Assembly (NCBI GenBank): GCA_009782605.1
Contig: WRIR01000001.1
Location: forward strand, 1-64,000
DNA from: Eggerthellaceae bacterium
GTDB lineage: Bacteria; Actinomycetota; Coriobacteriia; Coriobacteriales; Eggerthellaceae
Reading direction: 5' to 3'
Length of the DNA: 64,000 nt
In this document: positions 52,113-61,388 of the stretch, piece after piece
How positions within the stretch are numbered: position 1 is the first letter of the stretch
How the letters are laid out: each line of letters begins with the position of its first letter
Notes under the pieces: model-generated
What the model was told of the DNA's origin: nothing
What the model saw: only the letters and a program-made list of their open reading frames with translations
The model's database searches: none
Position numbers and translations under genes: made by a program

Positions 52113-53333
52113 GTGCAGAAAAGCGTGCGATACTTGGACTTGGATCCGCGGGTTGAACGGGCTATCCGGCAAGGCCTTGCGGGTGGGTGGGTCAATCCGC
52201 ACCGGGTGCCTGATGAGGCGGTGCTGCGGAGGGAGCGCAATGTGCATGACGAGGCGACGCTGACGCGGACGGCCTTCGGGCGCGACATCGAGAAGATTCT
52301 TAACCTGCCGGCCTACAGCCGCTATGCCGACAAGACCCAGGTGTTCTCCCTGATAAAGAACGACGACATATCCCGCAGGAGCCTCCATGTCCAGCTCGTG
52401 TCCCGCATCGCCCGCAACATCGGCAGGATACTCGGGCTGAACACCGACCTCATCGAGGCCATCGCACTCGGGCACGACGTCGGACACACCCCCTTCGGAC
52501 ATGCGGGCGAGCGCTTCTTGGGCAAGCTCTACCGTGAGAACACGGGGCGCTACTTCAGCCACAACGTCCACTCGGTCCGCGTGCTCGACAGGCTCTTCCG
52601 CCGCAACATCGGCCTCCAGACCCTGGACGGCATCCTGTGCCATAACGGGGAGTTCGCGCAACAGCAGCTCAAGGTCGGCCAGATGTCCGGCTTCGAGACC
52701 TTCGATGCCCTCGTCGAGAGCTGCTACGCCGACGAGTCGGTCATCGAGAGCCTGAGGCCTTCCTCGCTGGAGGGCTGCGTCGTGCGGGTGAGCGACATGG
52801 TCGCCTACCTCGGCAAGGACCGGCAAGACGCACTTGAGATGGGCGTGCTCTCGACGCTTGGGTGCTTCGACGCTGGCGTCATCGGGAACAGCAACGCGCA
52901 AATCATCAGCAACCTCACCGTCGACATCATCAACAGCAGCTACGGGAAGGACCACATCGGGATGAGCGGGGCGGTCTTCGAGGACCTGAAGCGCGCGAAG
53001 CAGCAGAACTACGACCTCATTTACCTCAACGAGGGCGTCATCAGCGGCGCCGGCAACATCGTCGAGGAGATGTTCTCGGACATGTACCGCGCGCTGCTGA
53101 AAGACTGCCGCAAGAAGAACGAGGGCTCGCCCCTCTTCAAGCACCACGTCAAGAACCTGGTTGCGCGGTCGAAGACCATCGCGGCGGCGGACTACCTGGA
53201 AGAAGAGCCGAACCAGATAGTCGTGGACTACATGGCGTCGATGACCGACAGCTACTTCATCGCCCTCTTCGAGCACCTTTTCCCACACAGCAAAAAGCGC
53301 ATCATCGCCAAAAGCTACAGCCACGACCTGTGA
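52113..53333 (+). CDS. dNTP triphosphohydrolase (dGTPase-like HD protein)
   Basis: The 406-residue HD-domain protein hydrolyses dNTPs to nucleosides and triphosphate. Motifs: RTAFGRDIEKI and SRYADKTQVF, HVQLVSRIARNIGRILGLN, ALGHDVGHTPFGHAGE with the metal-binding HD pair, and VVRVSDMVAYLGKD with a later Asp. It starts at GTG 52113 after GGAGGCTCTACTG. It stands alone after the dms operon and returns to high GC. Confidence 0.9.
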   Translation: MQKSVRYLDLDPRVERAIRQGLAGGWVNPHRVPDEAVLRRERNVHDEATLTRTAFGRDIEKILNLPAYSRYADKTQVFSLIKNDDISRRSLHVQLVSRIARNIGRILGLNTDLIEAIALGHDVGHTPFGHAGERFLGKLYRENTGRYFSHNVHSVRVLDRLFRRNIGLQTLDGILCHNGEFAQQQLKVGQMSGFETFDALVESCYADESVIESLRPSSLEGCVVRVSDMVAYLGKDRQDALEMGVLSTLGCFDAGVIGNSNAQIISNLTVDIINSSYGKDHIGMSGAVFEDLKRAKQQNYDLIYLNEGVISGAGNIVEEMFSDMYRALLKDCRKKNEGSPLFKHHVKNLVARSKTIAAADYLEEEPNQIVVDYMASMTDSYFIALFEHLFPHSKKRIIAKSYSHDL

Positions 53334-53502
53334 ACGACCTGTGAGCGGCCTGCGACCGCCACTCCGCAAGGACAGGCAGCAGGGAGCGGGGCTACCGTGC
53401 TAGAACCCGGAGGGGGGTGGAGCAGCATTCGCCCTCAGGGATCATGACTGTCATCTCCTTGTGGCGATCCGTTGCCTGCACTCCATTTACAAACAGGCGG
53501 GG

Positions 53503-54351
53503 TCACGGGGTTGGAATGGTTGCATATATCAAGACCTCGTGGATCACTAGGTAGGTTAGCGCGGCGACCCATGCGGTTGCTACGAGGATCCTCACCACGT
53601 TGGGCACCCTGAGGCTCTTGCTGGGGAGCATGAACATGGCGATGAGGCCGCCGAGCGCGCCGCCCAGGTGCCCGCTGACGGATATGTTGGGGATGAGGAA
53701 GGTGTAGACCACGTTGACGGCGATGATGCCGAGTATGCCTTTGCTGTACTGCATGAAACGGCTGCGGCCGCCCTTGTGGAGCACCCCCAACAGCGCGGCG
53801 GCGACGAAGAGCCCGAACACGCTCGTCGATGCCCCGGCAGAGACCACCGGCATGTTCGTGAAGTAGAGATCGGCGATATAGGACACGGCGTTGCCGGTGA
53901 TCCCCCCGACGAAGTAGAGCAGCAGGAAGTTCCGCTTCCCTAAGACCTCTTCGAGAAGCCCCCCGACGCTGAAAAGCGCCACCATGTTGAACGCGATGTG
54001 CATGGCGGTGACGTGCAGGAACATGGGGGTGACGAAGCGGTACAGGTCGCCTGCGGACTGTATGAAGGGGGCATACATCGCGCCCATGTCCACGAGCACG
54101 TTCGAGGGGATGGTGAAGCTGAACTCGGAGGCCACCACCTCGAAGCCGAACACGACGATGTTGATGACGATGAGGGCCAGGGTCACGATGCAATGCCTGT
54201 ATTCCTCGAACAGCGAGGGCCTGTCGGCGGCAAGCAGCTTCTTTAGCTGCGCGTCGTCGATGACTTCCCTGTTCTTCTTCCCTTCGGGTTGCTCCTGCGC
54301 AGGCTGTCCTTGCGCGGGTCGTTCTTGTACGGGTTGTCCTTGTCCTTGCAC
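53503..54351 (-). CDS. Rhomboid-family intramembrane serine protease
   Basis: The 282-residue protein has six or seven hydrophobic helices, MHIAFNMVALFSVGG, GASTSVFGL (catalytic serine region, usually GxSG) and SGHLGGALGGL (catalytic His). An N-terminal extension of Gln/Pro repeats (GQGQPVQERPAQGQPAQEQP) precedes the first helix. GTG 54351 with AGAGGGGCG upstream is preferred; the track's ATG 54531 adds intergenic sequence. Function: cleaves membrane proteins. Confidence 0.85.
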   Translation of the reverse strand: MQGQGQPVQERPAQGQPAQEQPEGKKNREVIDDAQLKKLLAADRPSLFEEYRHCIVTLALIVINIVVFGFEVVASEFSFTIPSNVLVDMGAMYAPFIQSAGDLYRFVTPMFLHVTAMHIAFNMVALFSVGGLLEEVLGKRNFLLLYFVGGITGNAVSYIADLYFTNMPVVSAGASTSVFGLFVAAALLGVLHKGGRSRFMQYSKGILGIIAVNVVYTFLIPNISVSGHLGGALGGLIAMFMLPSKSLRVPNVVRILVATAWVAALTYLVIHEVLIYATIPTP

Positions 54352-54453
54352 GGGCGCCCCTCTCGCGAAGCGGTGTTTCGGCCTATCCTGACATGCTACC
54401 ACGTATGGCAGGGGCGTGGGCGGCGGTTTTTTCCGGGATGGTTGACAGAATGG

Positions 54454-54487
54454 ACAGGGCAGAACGAATGCTCCCATTCTGCCCTGT
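54454..54487. terminator. Hairpin downstream of the methyltransferase gene
   Basis: ACAGGGCAGAA and TTCTGCCCTGT form an 11-bp stem around a 12-base loop, next to a copy of the GCGGG-caa palindrome at 54510-54535. It separates the rhomboid start from the convergent end of the methyltransferase gene. Confidence 0.5.
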
Positions 54488-54509
54488 GGCAGCCTGACCG
54501 AAACGGGCA

Positions 54510-54535
54510 GGATTGCGGGGCAAGCCCGCAATGAC
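54510..54535. repeat. Third copy of the GCGGG-caa-CCCGC palindrome
   Basis: GGATTGCGGGGCAAGCCCGCAATGAC repeats the 442-534 elements with one change (GGGG instead of GGGT), 54 kb away. It lies between the rhomboid and methyltransferase genes. Confidence 0.7.
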
Positions 54536-54571
54536 GCGGAGATGAGCGTGTCCCTGTCGCGCCCTTTACCG

Positions 54572-55552
54572 TCACAGCACCTTCAGCACGAGGTAGGTGT
54601 TGAGGTGCTTGGTCCGGCCGTCCGAGGTGAAGCGGGAGGCCAGGGAAGCCCTGCCCGCGACCGACTCGACGAGGCGGTCGATCTCAGGCTCGGAGAAGCT
54701 GTGGCAGTAGCGGTAGGTACCGGGGATGCCCTTCCAGCCGAGCAGGCGGTCGTTCCCGTCGAGCCTGCCATCCAGCTCCCGGAGGCCCCCTTCCGCAAGG
54801 GCGCGCTCGTGGGAGTGGCGGGCCTTCTCCCTCAGGGCGGCGTCGTTCAAGAACTGCCACAGCGAGACGGCGACGAAGCCGCCGGGGCGCGTCTGCGCCA
54901 CCAGGCTTGCCAGGACCTCTTCCCGCCATACCGGGAGCGGGACATGGTGCATGAAGCCGAACGAGACCGAGAGGTCGCATGCGGGCGCCTCCACCTTGTC
55001 GCCGATGCGCAGGCCCTGAAGCAGCGTGCCCAGGACATCGAGGCTCTGGTAGCTCACCGAGACCCCGGCCGGGGGGCTGCCGCCTGGGGGGCTGCCTGGG
55101 GGCGCCGACCCGCGGTCGGCCGGGGACGCCGGGGGACCGCCGATCGGCGCCGACTCGTCGGCTGCCGGAGCCGTCGGGAAAGCCGCCACCTCGCCGCCAG
55201 CCAGGACGCTGCCGCCTGGCGCACAGCCAGCCGCCGCCCCGAAACCGGCCAGGGAGTCGCAGTTGTCCACGGCGTAAAACGCGATATCCGCCCCGGGGAA
55301 GGCCGAGCCCAAGAAGGCCGCGAACCTGAGGTTTCCGCATGCGAGGTCGAAGGCCGAAAGCCCGCAGTCGGCAGCACGGCGGGAAAGGCTGCCCGGCCCT
55401 CCCCCTGTGCCATCCCCCGCATCCTCCATGGCCGCAAGGCACCTCTCCCACCCCGGCCAGGGGGCCCTGCGCGTCGCCGAGAAGGAGGCCCCGCAGTCCC
55501 GGTAGAAGCCATTGTTGAGTTTCCACAGTATTTCAGCAGTCCTGGTGTCCAT
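54572..55552 (-). CDS. Trm9-like class I SAM methyltransferase
   Basis: The 326-residue enzyme shows features of Trm9/ALKBH8 wobble-uridine methyltransferases: FSATRRAPWPGW near the start, DLACGNLRFAAFL (SAM motif I), FGFMHHVPLPVWREEVLASL and RPGGFVAVSLWQF, then YCHSFSEPEIDRL. A Gly/Pro/Ser insert (GGPPASPADRGSAPPG) interrupts the fold. It is divergent, 42 bases away, from an Elp3 gene. In eukaryotes Elp3 makes cm5U and Trm9 methylates it, so a shared tRNA pathway is inferred. Start ATG 55552. Confidence 0.75.
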   Translation of the reverse strand: MDTRTAEILWKLNNGFYRDCGASFSATRRAPWPGWERCLAAMEDAGDGTGGGPGSLSRRAADCGLSAFDLACGNLRFAAFLGSAFPGADIAFYAVDNCDSLAGFGAAAGCAPGGSVLAGGEVAAFPTAPAADESAPIGGPPASPADRGSAPPGSPPGGSPPAGVSVSYQSLDVLGTLLQGLRIGDKVEAPACDLSVSFGFMHHVPLPVWREEVLASLVAQTRPGGFVAVSLWQFLNDAALREKARHSHERALAEGGLRELDGRLDGNDRLLGWKGIPGTYRYCHSFSEPEIDRLVESVAGRASLASRFTSDGRTKHLNTYLVLKVL

Positions 55553-55594
55553 AGCCCGCCTATGCCGTCCTCTCTTGGTAGAATGCACTGTACC

Positions 55595-57400
55595 ATGGAA
55601 AGCGTTTTGTTGGAAATACTCGAAGGGCTGCGCACGGGGCGCTGCGTGGACGAAAGGCAGCTCGCAAAGCTGCTCCACCGGCACAACCGGGGCCTCGGCG
55701 ACGGGCAGCGCCACGCCGCGAAGAAGCGGCTGCTGCCCTATTACCTGAAGGTGAGGGAGGCCGACCCCGCACGCTGGGCCCGTTGGGACGTCCGCCCCGA
55801 CCTGGAACGGCAGCTCTTCGGGCTTTTGCGGGTGAAGCCCCGGCGGACCGCGTCGGGCGTGGCCACCATAAGCGTCATCACGAAGCCCTGGAAGTGCTCA
55901 AGCGCGTGTGCCTACTGCCCGAGCGATCTCAGGATGCCGAAGAGCTACCTTTGCAGCGAGCCCGCATGCCAGCGTGCCGAGCGCAACTACTTCGACCCCT
56001 ACCTGCAAGCGGCCTCGCGCCTGCGTGCCCTGACGCAGATGGGGCACCCCACCGACAAGGTCGAGCTCATCATCCTCGGGGGCACCTGGAGCGACTACCC
56101 GCCCGCATACCAGGCCTGGTTCGTCACGGAGCTGTTCCGGGCGCTCAACGACGGCGACGTCGAGCAGAAGGCCAAGGCGCGGCGCGCCTTCTACAAAGGC
56201 ACGGGGCTCAGCAGCTGCGCAGAAGAGCTGGCCGAGCGCGTCGCCGGGCTCCAGAAACGCGTGGATGCGGGCTCGTTGGGCTACAACCAGGCGGTGGAGC
56301 GCCTCTACGGGAAGGGCAGCGCCTGGGAAGAGGTCGCCGCAACACAGGAAGCAAGCCTCGGCGACCTGGCCGAGCAGCACCTCGCCAACGAGACCGCCCA
56401 GCACCGCGTGGTCGGCCTGGTCGTCGAGACGCGCCCAGACGCCGTCACCGGCGAAAGCCTGATGCTGCTCAGGCGCTTCGGCTGCACCAAGGTCCAGATG
56501 GGCATCCAGAGCATCGACCCCGGCGTCCTTGCGGCCAACGGCCGCGCCATCGGCGTCGAGAGGATCCGCGAGTCCTTCGAGCTGCTCAGGGTATTCGGCT
56601 TCAAGATACACGCGCACTTCATGGTGAACCTCCTGGGCTCGTCCCCCGAACAGGACAAGGAGGGCTACCGGCGCTTCGTCACCGAGGCGCCCTACCTGCC
56701 CGACGAGGTGAAGCTCTACCCCTGCGTCCTCGTCGAAGGAACGCCGCTCGGCACACATTTCGCCGACGGGTCCTGGCGGCCCTACGGCGAAGACGAGCTG
56801 GTGGACGTCCTCGTGGCAAACGCGCTTGCCACTCCCCCGTTCATCAGAATATCGCGCATGATCCGCGACATTTCCGCACAAGACATCGTCGCGGGGAACA
56901 GGAAGGCGAACCTGCGGCAGACGGTGGAGCGTCGCGTCGGCGAGACGGGCAAGGCCCTGCGCGAGATACGCTCCCGGGAGATAGGCACGGGCGAGGTCGA
57001 GGTCGAAGACCTCAGGCTTGAGACCCTTGACTACGAGACCGCCGTCAGCCGCGAATTCTTCCTCCAATGGGTCACCCCCGAAGACAGGATTGCCGGGTTC
57101 TTGCGCCTGTCCCTGCCAAGGCCCGCCTATGTGCAGGAGCATCAGGCAGACCTGCCCGTCAGCCCCTTCGAGGCCATGGTCCGCGAAGTCCACATCTATG
57201 GCGCCGTCGCCCAGCTGCACCGCACGGGCTCAGGCGCCCAGCACCTCGGGCTCGGCAGGCAGCTCGTCGAGGCCGCCTGTGCGCTTGCACGGTCACAGGG
57301 CTACCGAAAGCTCAACGTCATAAGCTCCGTCGGAACTCGCGAGTACTACCGCGCCCTCGGCTTCACCGACGTTGGCCTCTACCAGCAGATTCCCCTTTGA
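55595..57400 (+). CDS. elp3: Elp3-family tRNA uridine modification enzyme (radical SAM + GNAT)
   Basis: The 601-residue protein has the Elp3 radical SAM core, CSSACAYCPSDLRMPKSY and NYFDPYLQAASRL, ELIILGGTWSDYP, and QHRVVGLVVETRPD with GIQSIDPGVL, followed by a C-terminal GNAT acetyltransferase (REVHIYGAVAQLH, SGAQHLGLGRQLVEAA). Elp3 puts the carboxymethyl group on wobble U34 in tRNA. The start is uncertain: ATG 55595 or ATG 55583; no strong ribosome binding site. It is divergent from a Trm9-like gene. Confidence 0.93.
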   Translation: MESVLLEILEGLRTGRCVDERQLAKLLHRHNRGLGDGQRHAAKKRLLPYYLKVREADPARWARWDVRPDLERQLFGLLRVKPRRTASGVATISVITKPWKCSSACAYCPSDLRMPKSYLCSEPACQRAERNYFDPYLQAASRLRALTQMGHPTDKVELIILGGTWSDYPPAYQAWFVTELFRALNDGDVEQKAKARRAFYKGTGLSSCAEELAERVAGLQKRVDAGSLGYNQAVERLYGKGSAWEEVAATQEASLGDLAEQHLANETAQHRVVGLVVETRPDAVTGESLMLLRRFGCTKVQMGIQSIDPGVLAANGRAIGVERIRESFELLRVFGFKIHAHFMVNLLGSSPEQDKEGYRRFVTEAPYLPDEVKLYPCVLVEGTPLGTHFADGSWRPYGEDELVDVLVANALATPPFIRISRMIRDISAQDIVAGNRKANLRQTVERRVGETGKALREIRSREIGTGEVEVEDLRLETLDYETAVSREFFLQWVTPEDRIAGFLRLSLPRPAYVQEHQADLPVSPFEAMVREVHIYGAVAQLHRTGSGAQHLGLGRQLVEAACALARSQGYRKLNVISSVGTREYYRALGFTDVGLYQQIPL

Positions 57401-57665
57401 GCTTGGTGCCTGCATGGTATCGGAGCGCTGCCGCGGATAGTGCGGGGGCACCGCTGAGCCACGGGTAAGGTCAGGGGCACGGATAACCACAATGCGGTTG
57501 GCTCCAAGGGCACTGTAACACAGGGGGACGGAGGCAGTTGCGTTATCCTGCAACTGGAAATCGGGCAGGGGCTGTGCTACACTCGGGATGCGCATGCCGG
57601 TCTTTTCTGCTTTGGAAGTGGGAGCGGGTGCGGAGTGTGTTGTTCGCATTGTAAGGTGCTGGGGA

Positions 57666-58448
57666 ATGATTGAAAACACGTTGAAACGCCCCGATTGTGA
57701 TGTTAGGTACTGGTTCGCAAAAGGCGGCGAACATCCACTCGTCTTTCTTCATGGCGCAGGTTGCGACCATGCTCTGTTCGCGCCGCAGTTCCCGGCATTC
57801 GCCGAAGAGACTGTCATCGCTTGGGATGCTCGCGGCCACGGCGAGTCAAGGCTCGACAAGGAGTTCGTCTTCTCGGATATGCTCGACGATCTGTCGGCAT
57901 TGCTTGACGATTTGGGAATCTGCAAAGCCACGTTGATCGGACAGTCTATGGGGGGCAACCTGGCACAGGCTTTCTGCAAAAGACACCCTTCCCGTGTCGA
58001 AAAAATGGTTCTGATCGACTGCACGCGAAATACCCAGAGGCTGTCCCCGATTGAGAGTTTTACGCTCAAGCTTACAAAGCCCTTGCTGGCATTATATCCC
58101 TTCAAGACGCTCGTGGAGCAAAGCGCGAAACAGTGCGGGCTGAGGGAGCAAACGCGTGACTATGCTCGCGATGTCTTCTATAGATCCAGCAAGGACAAAA
58201 TGGTCGAAATAACGCTCGCAGTCCTGAAATGCCTCGAAGAAGACAAAGGGTACACCACACCTGTTCCGACGCTGTTGTTATGCGGACGGCAGGACGTGAG
58301 TGGAAATATCCGCAAGTCTATGCCAAAATGGGCTGAGTCCGACCCGAATTGCAGGCTCGTTTGGGTTGAGAATGCCGGACACTGTTCGAATCTAGACGCC
58401 CCTGAGTTTGTGAACGGGGAAATCGAGGGATTCTTGAGGGCAGTATAA
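57666..58448 (+). CDS. Alpha/beta hydrolase
   Basis: A 260-residue serine hydrolase: LVFLHGAGCDHALF (oxyanion), VIAWDARGHGES, LIGQSMGGNLAQAF (nucleophile elbow, Ser), LLLCGRQDVSG (Asp) and ENAGHCSNLDAPEFV (His). ATG 57666 follows AAGGTGCTGGGGA, more credible than the track's 57588. It has less GC-rich codons than elp3. Substrate unknown. It lies 125 bases before the P-type ATPase. Confidence 0.88.
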   Translation: MIENTLKRPDCDVRYWFAKGGEHPLVFLHGAGCDHALFAPQFPAFAEETVIAWDARGHGESRLDKEFVFSDMLDDLSALLDDLGICKATLIGQSMGGNLAQAFCKRHPSRVEKMVLIDCTRNTQRLSPIESFTLKLTKPLLALYPFKTLVEQSAKQCGLREQTRDYARDVFYRSSKDKMVEITLAVLKCLEEDKGYTTPVPTLLLCGRQDVSGNIRKSMPKWAESDPNCRLVWVENAGHCSNLDAPEFVNGEIEGFLRAV

Positions 58449-58573
58449 GGAATGAGACCTTGCTATTCCGTGCTATGAAGGCTCCGAAGAGTGCAAAAGG
58501 GGAGCTTGGATTCGATTACACAGGGGGCACAGCGGTGGTGGAAAAGGGCTTTACAGCAGAGGGCGAGGTCGAG

Positions 58574-61375
58574 ATGAGCGACGAGGCCTTGGAGGAACTG
58601 GCGAAGCCGTGGGAGCGCGGCGAGGTTCCCAAAAGCAGCGCCAGCGCCTGGTATGAGCATACTGTGCAAGGAACGCTCGACGGGTTTTCGGTCGACCCAA
58701 CGACCGGGCTTTCCGAGCAGGAGGCGGCATCGCGCCTTGGGCGGCAGGGGCGCAACGAGTACGCGCAGCAGCCCACGGACGGCATCCTCAAGCTCACCGT
58801 GCACCAGTTCAGGGACCTTGCCAACCTCATCCTCCTTTTTGCCGGCATCCTGTCGCTTGCCCTCGCCATCCGGGAGGGCCACGGCTACCTTGAGCCGGCC
58901 GTCATCTTCGCCATCATCATCATGAACATCGCCCTTGCCGTCTCCCAGGAGCGCAGCGCCGAAAAGGCCCTTGAGGCGCTTCAAAACCTGAACAGCCCCA
59001 CCTGCTTCGTGCTGCGCGGCGGCTCGCAGGTCGAGATCGAGACGGCGCTTGCCGTGGAGGGCGACATACTCCTGCTGAAGACCGGCGACCATGTTGCCGC
59101 GGATGCCCGCCTTATCGAGTCGGCCGACCTCTTTGCCGACGAGTCCTCGCTCACGGGCGAGAGCGAGCCTTCCGAGAAGGACGCGGCTATGCAGGCGGAG
59201 CCCGGCGCACCCCTCGGCGACCAGGCGAACATGGTGTTTGCGGGCTGCCTCATCACCGGCGGCAACGGGCGCGCCGTCATCGTCGGCACCGGCATGCGCA
59301 CCGAGATGGGCAAAATAGCCGGGTACCTCAACAACGCCCAGAAGATACAGACGCCGCTCCAGAAGCGCCTCAACCGTGTGAGCCGCACCATCACCGCAGT
59401 TGCGCTTGCCTCGGCAGTCGTACTGCTCGTTGCGGGGCTCCAACAGGGGGAGGACTTCTGGACGATGATGCTCGCCGCGGTCGCGCTCGCCGTTGCCGCC
59501 GTGCCCGAGACCCTCCAGCTGATAGTCACGCTCTCCCTCACCCACAGCGTCCGCAAGATGGTCGAGCAGAACGCGCTCGTGCGCAAGCTGCCCGCCGTTG
59601 AGACGCTCGGCAACACCTCGGTCATCTGCTCGGATAAGACCGGCACGCTCACCCAGAACCGGATGAGCGTCCAGCGCCTCTGGATGCCCGGCGCAGAGCC
59701 TGTCGACGCCGACGGCACGCTTGGCGAGGGCGACACAGGTAGCACGTCCGACGCCGACGGCACGCTTGGCGAGGGCCCCCTCGCCTTCCTTGCACACCTT
59801 GCCCTCGCGAGCAACGCGACCATCGAGCAGGAGGGCGGGGCGCAGCGCATCATCGGCGACGCCACCGAGAGCGCCATCATCCGCCTGCTGCAGCAAAACG
59901 GCGTCGATGTCGCGGCCCTGCGCGCACAGTGGCCGCGCGTCGCCGAGGTGCCCTTCTCCTCCGACCGCAAGATGATGTCGAGCATCCACCGCGCCCCGGA
60001 GGGCGGCTACCTCGTCTTGACGAAGGGGGCCTTCGACCGCATCCCCTTTGCCCCCGCCTCGGATGCGGCGCTCGCCGAGCGCGGCGCGGTCCACGACCAG
60101 TTCGCGCACGATGCCCTGCGCCTGCTCGCCTTGGGCAGCGCACACATCGACGAGCTGCCCGCGTCGAAGGACTACGCCTCGCTTGAGAAGGACCTCGCCT
60201 TCGAAGGGCTTATCGGGCTCATCGACCCGCCACGCGAAGAGGCGGCGCAGGCCATCACGGTTGCACGCCACGCCGGGATACGGACGGTCATGATCACCGG
60301 CGACCATGCGGCGACCGCCGGCGCCATCGCGCAAAGGCTCGGCCTGATAAGCGAGGGGGAGCGCGTGGTCACCGGGCGTGAGCTTTCCGCCATGGACGAT
60401 CGCGAGCTCATCGAGAACATCCGCGGGTTTTCCGTGTATGCCCGCGTCTCCCCGGAAGACAAGATACGCATCGTGGAGGCATGGCAGGAGCACAGCGAGG
60501 TCGTTGCCATGACCGGCGACGGCGTGAACGACGCGCCCGCCCTCAAGGCAGCCGATGTCGGCATAGCCATGGGGCAGACCGGCACCGAGGTGGCGAAGAG
60601 CGCCAGCGACATCGTGCTGACCGACGACAACTTCGCGACCATCGTCAATGCCGTCCGCGAGGGCAGGAACGTGTTCGGCAATATCCGCAAGACCCTGTAC
60701 TTCCTGCTGGTATGCAACCTCTCCGAGATCGTCGTCCTCCTTGTCGCACAGCTGGCCGGCTGGGGCATGGCGCTCACCCCTGTCATGCTCCTGCTCATCA
60801 ACGTGCTCGGCGACGGCATACCGGGACTGAGCCTTGCACGGGAGGCCGGCACCGACAACATCATGAGGCGCGACCCTATAGCGCGCAACGAGAGCTTCTT
60901 CGGCGGCGGCCTGCTCAAGGTGATAGTCCAGCAGGCTCTCGCCTTCGCGCTCGTCGGGCTCACCGCCTATTACATCGGCTGCTTCGTTGCGCTACCCGGC
61001 GGCGCGGCCCCGTCGCAGGAGCTCGGGCAGACCCTGGCCTTCCTCGTCATCGCCTTCACCAGCATCATCCACATCTTCACGGTGCGCACGCGCGGATCGG
61101 TCTTCCAACACCCCCTGCGCAACAACATGCCGCTCGTCTACAGCGCGGCCGGCATGATCGTCCTCTTCGCGCTTATGGCGCTTATCGGGCCCTTCGGGGC
61201 GGTCTTCGGCATCAGCACCCTCGGCCTGGCCGACTGGCCTGTCGTCATCGGGCTCAGCGTGGTGCCGCTCCTGGTTGCCGAGGCCTGCAAGCTCTGGGAC
61301 AACCGTCACGAGCAGGCCGCCTACAGAAACCGCATTGTGGAGCACCGGCTCGACGAGGACGGGTGGTGCCTGTAG
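58574..61375 (+). CDS. Cation-transporting P-type ATPase
   Basis: The pump has a typical N-terminal cation ATPase region (LSEQEAASRLGRQGRNEY), TGESEPS, membrane segment VAAVPETLQLIVTLSLTHS, phosphorylation motif ICSDKTGTLTQNRMS, KGAFDR nucleotide site, TGDHAATAGA and GDGVNDAPALKAADVGIAMG. The ion specificity is unclear because the usual PEGLP reads PETLQ; Ca2+ or Mn2+ are likely. I use ATG 58574 (GGCGAGGTCGAG upstream); codon use before it is unlike the gene, though ATG 58475 is open. A DADGTLGEG repeat sits in the cytoplasmic loop. Confidence 0.92.
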   Translation: MSDEALEELAKPWERGEVPKSSASAWYEHTVQGTLDGFSVDPTTGLSEQEAASRLGRQGRNEYAQQPTDGILKLTVHQFRDLANLILLFAGILSLALAIREGHGYLEPAVIFAIIIMNIALAVSQERSAEKALEALQNLNSPTCFVLRGGSQVEIETALAVEGDILLLKTGDHVAADARLIESADLFADESSLTGESEPSEKDAAMQAEPGAPLGDQANMVFAGCLITGGNGRAVIVGTGMRTEMGKIAGYLNNAQKIQTPLQKRLNRVSRTITAVALASAVVLLVAGLQQGEDFWTMMLAAVALAVAAVPETLQLIVTLSLTHSVRKMVEQNALVRKLPAVETLGNTSVICSDKTGTLTQNRMSVQRLWMPGAEPVDADGTLGEGDTGSTSDADGTLGEGPLAFLAHLALASNATIEQEGGAQRIIGDATESAIIRLLQQNGVDVAALRAQWPRVAEVPFSSDRKMMSSIHRAPEGGYLVLTKGAFDRIPFAPASDAALAERGAVHDQFAHDALRLLALGSAHIDELPASKDYASLEKDLAFEGLIGLIDPPREEAAQAITVARHAGIRTVMITGDHAATAGAIAQRLGLISEGERVVTGRELSAMDDRELIENIRGFSVYARVSPEDKIRIVEAWQEHSEVVAMTGDGVNDAPALKAADVGIAMGQTGTEVAKSASDIVLTDDNFATIVNAVREGRNVFGNIRKTLYFLLVCNLSEIVVLLVAQLAGWGMALTPVMLLLINVLGDGIPGLSLAREAGTDNIMRRDPIARNESFFGGGLLKVIVQQALAFALVGLTAYYIGCFVALPGGAAPSQELGQTLAFLVIAFTSIIHIFTVRTRGSVFQHPLRNNMPLVYSAAGMIVLFALMALIGPFGAVFGISTLGLADWPVVIGLSVVPLLVAEACKLWDNRHEQAAYRNRIVEHRLDEDGWCL

Positions 61376-61388
61376 ATTGGAGCAGAGA

